The translations under genes and the position numbers were made by a program. A stretch of 64,000 bases of DNA, from contig NZ_QFFU01000007.1 in assembly GCF_003131185.1 (NCBI RefSeq), positions 124,001 through 188,000 on the forward strand, read 5' to 3'. Shown in pieces: positions 63,301 to 64,000 of the stretch. The DNA comes from Pseudomonas ovata (GTDB lineage: Bacteria > Pseudomonadota > Gammaproteobacteria > Pseudomonadales > Pseudomonadaceae). The notes below the pieces were generated by a model. The model saw nothing but the letters and a program-made list of their open reading frames with translations, had not been told where the DNA came from and did no database searches. Numbering within the stretch: the stretch's first letter is position 1; each line of letters starts with the position of its first letter.

Positions 63301-64000
63301 GTGGCTGACCGGCCAGGCTGATGACCCAGGCATCGGCCATGGCCAGCGGCAGCGCCCGGCCATCGGCCAGCAGGATCAGCGCCCTGGCCTCGACCTGCGC
63401 ATGCCCCAGGGCCGGACGCGTCGTGGACTGCGGGTGGTCCAGCACATGCTGCAGCCAGTCGGCGTGCAGTAGCGGAAACGACTCGGTACGGCGCGCCACG
63501 GCCAGTTCCAGGCGTAACAGGGCTTCACGCAGGGTGCACAAGGTCTGGCCCGGCAGTGTCTGGGTGTGCCCCTGGCGCAACGCATGTGACTGGAAGGCCT
63601 CGACACTGTTGGCACACAGTTCGTGCAGACGCCCGGCGGCGCGGGCCAGCAGGTGGTCGAGCAGCGGACGGTTGAAGGCCATCAGGGGTTGCCAGCTGTC
63701 ATGCACTGGCAACTGGCCAAACGCTGCACTGCCGGTCGGCAAGGGCCCCGGGCGGGCACCGCTCATGTGCTCCAGCAGCAGGTCGATCAGGCCCAGCCGT
63801 TGCGCAGTGACCACCGGCGCAGCAGGCTGTACGCCGACGTGGTTGTCTTCGTGATTGTCGCCACCGGTTTCGACCCAGTCGATTTCTATCTGCGCTGCAC
63901 TTAACGGCTCAGGCGCACCCAGCACCGCCAGCCACGGGCTCAGCGCCTGCCTGGCCAGGCTTTCCAGCCGCGGCCGCCGGTCATCAAGCGCAGCCAGCTG
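60338..64000 (-). CDS. Giant toxin-like protein with C-terminal HEXXH domain, paralogue (5' end outside window)
   Basis: At least 1220 aa are visible; the frame is open to the window edge, so the N-terminus is missing. It is paralogous to the protein at 55031-60211 along most of its visible length: VTVTHYIAAPVPLGSIPSA matches VTLTHYTAAPVATGEVPQG, and the hydrophobic LALGVEQILAFVPGKLGLLL is shared. The C-terminus has HEISH (60707-60721), THDIAY (60677-60694) and ANADSLTMLVSLLG. The tandem genes are 126 bp apart and may be co-transcribed. Divergence is strong enough that the duplication is not recent. Confidence 0.82.
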   Translation of the reverse strand, partial: QLAALDDRRPRLESLARQALSPWLAVLGAPEPLSAAQIEIDWVETGGDNHEDNHVGVQPAAPVVTAQRLGLIDLLLEHMSGARPGPLPTGSAAFGQLPVHDSWQPLMAFNRPLLDHLLARAAGRLHELCANSVEAFQSHALRQGHTQTLPGQTLCTLREALLRLELAVARRTESFPLLHADWLQHVLDHPQSTTRPALGHAQVEARALILLADGRALPLAMADAWVISLAGQPQQALLFWSSITGLQPLASMHALEQWLNRRMAPPAGRGRWLALLDEPDRRHLDEQLGAGHSFRLQRAPENGHFIRRMQHDEQQRQQQRVDNALQQARSQRLAAPLCRRYIDLAGEDRRLLVCLDNLALRIQNKVLLAMLPPWLRSASMADMDVYADLLSRYGHDVDRNEDFLSGIASLHGFARQHLLVALARDFPDGAPDPQRIIVTVTHYIAAPVPLGSIPSAIPAATQVDSESLVDFALNHFAHLQGASLSVSVPPDMTHPAGLTAGYVAALVHELDLGMHYRRLLTERLAPTDPHYPQRRERFIRQVPTLLSLVALEMKMQGSLSPTAFDFIQCILEMPDSQARQPVHGCDIVLRPLTLVPRPDMAPDPVACLYLIAPLDTRKGPVVLHALFNASFCFKEFRDLDDLLAQLRTVAPLQRLILDRVAPVVRKRYENDGLHEAHIPWSTESFSDVPLVRPAQVALGTEVLEGNALRHLFEATLQLLQDLSRKQSVTSAEADWASFVHVLALGVEQILAFVPGKLGLLLAAWQSQALFRASASAAYERHWGEALSEFSAALGMLVTTRHEEADPALRDPRREPALDFPEFSWRHSALTPELKQRLRPFEVHDIELNSLHRDALLNLYQDPVTARQYAAVAGQVYEVALQHSGWRITGGSGDGPAIRLDSHQQWELDLGQGLRGGGLPDRTDEHQELQDRIDELMIVQASGITEIRSRSRDHARQINLARYQALAYLRNVLFNLNVPFAEGLSAPVQAVLRDFFGVPVPGMVLIDSLRARVSELFMALSEPSLSPLDSMRFVTGALQPGRETLAAFVIVGDPQARFFLGPMFFATPPYRLVEGPPGSRAFNPGDHFRAMALLHEISHLVLDTHDIAYLDASAPPLERLDESLPALAHYKQRLQQLRQSSLSHRTPPGQLFQVREAGGMRDLRVEDGPAFAAVLLLTGQPDLPAARREFFANPHARRRIILANADSLTMLVSLLGQQRWR

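Overview
The window is about 64 kb of GC-rich chromosomal DNA. Codon use, REP-type intergenic repeats, two surface-signalling iron-uptake systems, SoxR next to an MFS pump, and giant toxin-like proteins typical of fluorescent Pseudomonas all point to Pseudomonas (P. putida/P. fluorescens type). No rRNA, tRNA, CRISPR array, prophage or insertion sequence was recognised.

Layout. 1-3.6 kb: the 3' part of a FecR anti-sigma gene and its TonB-dependent receptor. 3.7-10 kb: small genes including immunity-like proteins (Imm22-like, Imm35-like), a HEAT-repeat protein and a PRISE-type reductase whose 3' end has been duplicated together with a REP doublet. 10-13 kb: a chemoreceptor, a Nudix hydrolase, and a small basic protein overlapping a LMW phosphatase-like gene. 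13.1-17.2 kb: a complete FecI-type sigma / FecR / siderophore receptor cluster with a Fur-box-like site. 17.3-28.8 kb: a DMT transporter, LysR regulators, a semialdehyde dehydrogenase plus quinone oxidoreductase pair, lipoproteins and hypotheticals. 28.9-35.9 kb: a split YeeE/YedE pair, SoxR with a divergent MFS gene and a clear SoxR-type promoter, an NmrA-like reductase with a divergent HxlR regulator, a SUKH-like/L7-L12-like fusion, and a LysR/SDR divergent pair. 36-47 kb: a thioredoxin-like protein, a cupin, an exported propeller-like protein, a lipoprotein hydrolase, an R. etli-type asparaginase, a GNAT and a SMI1/KNR4 protein. 46.6-49.4 kb: an ArsR regulator between two alpha/beta hydrolases, with AGCTAAAT-type operators. 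49.6-55 kb: an EmrAB-like efflux pair, then a 3-hydroxyisobutyryl-CoA hydrolase-like and acyl-CoA dehydrogenase pair. 55-64 kb: two tandem minus-strand giant proteins, the second running off the window.

How the genes work together. In the iron systems, the outer-membrane receptor signals through FecR to an ECF sigma factor. Several metabolic genes are paired with a divergent regulator (LysR, SoxR, HxlR, ArsR), often with a visible dyad operator.

The most interesting objects are three. The two giant proteins each end in an HEXXH followed by a TXDXXY motif, as in aspzincin (M35-like) metallopeptidases. A SUKH-like protein carries a C-terminal ribosomal L7/L12-like domain. A family of REP-doublet repeats with a conserved core of about 50 bp is scattered through the region, including two local duplications.
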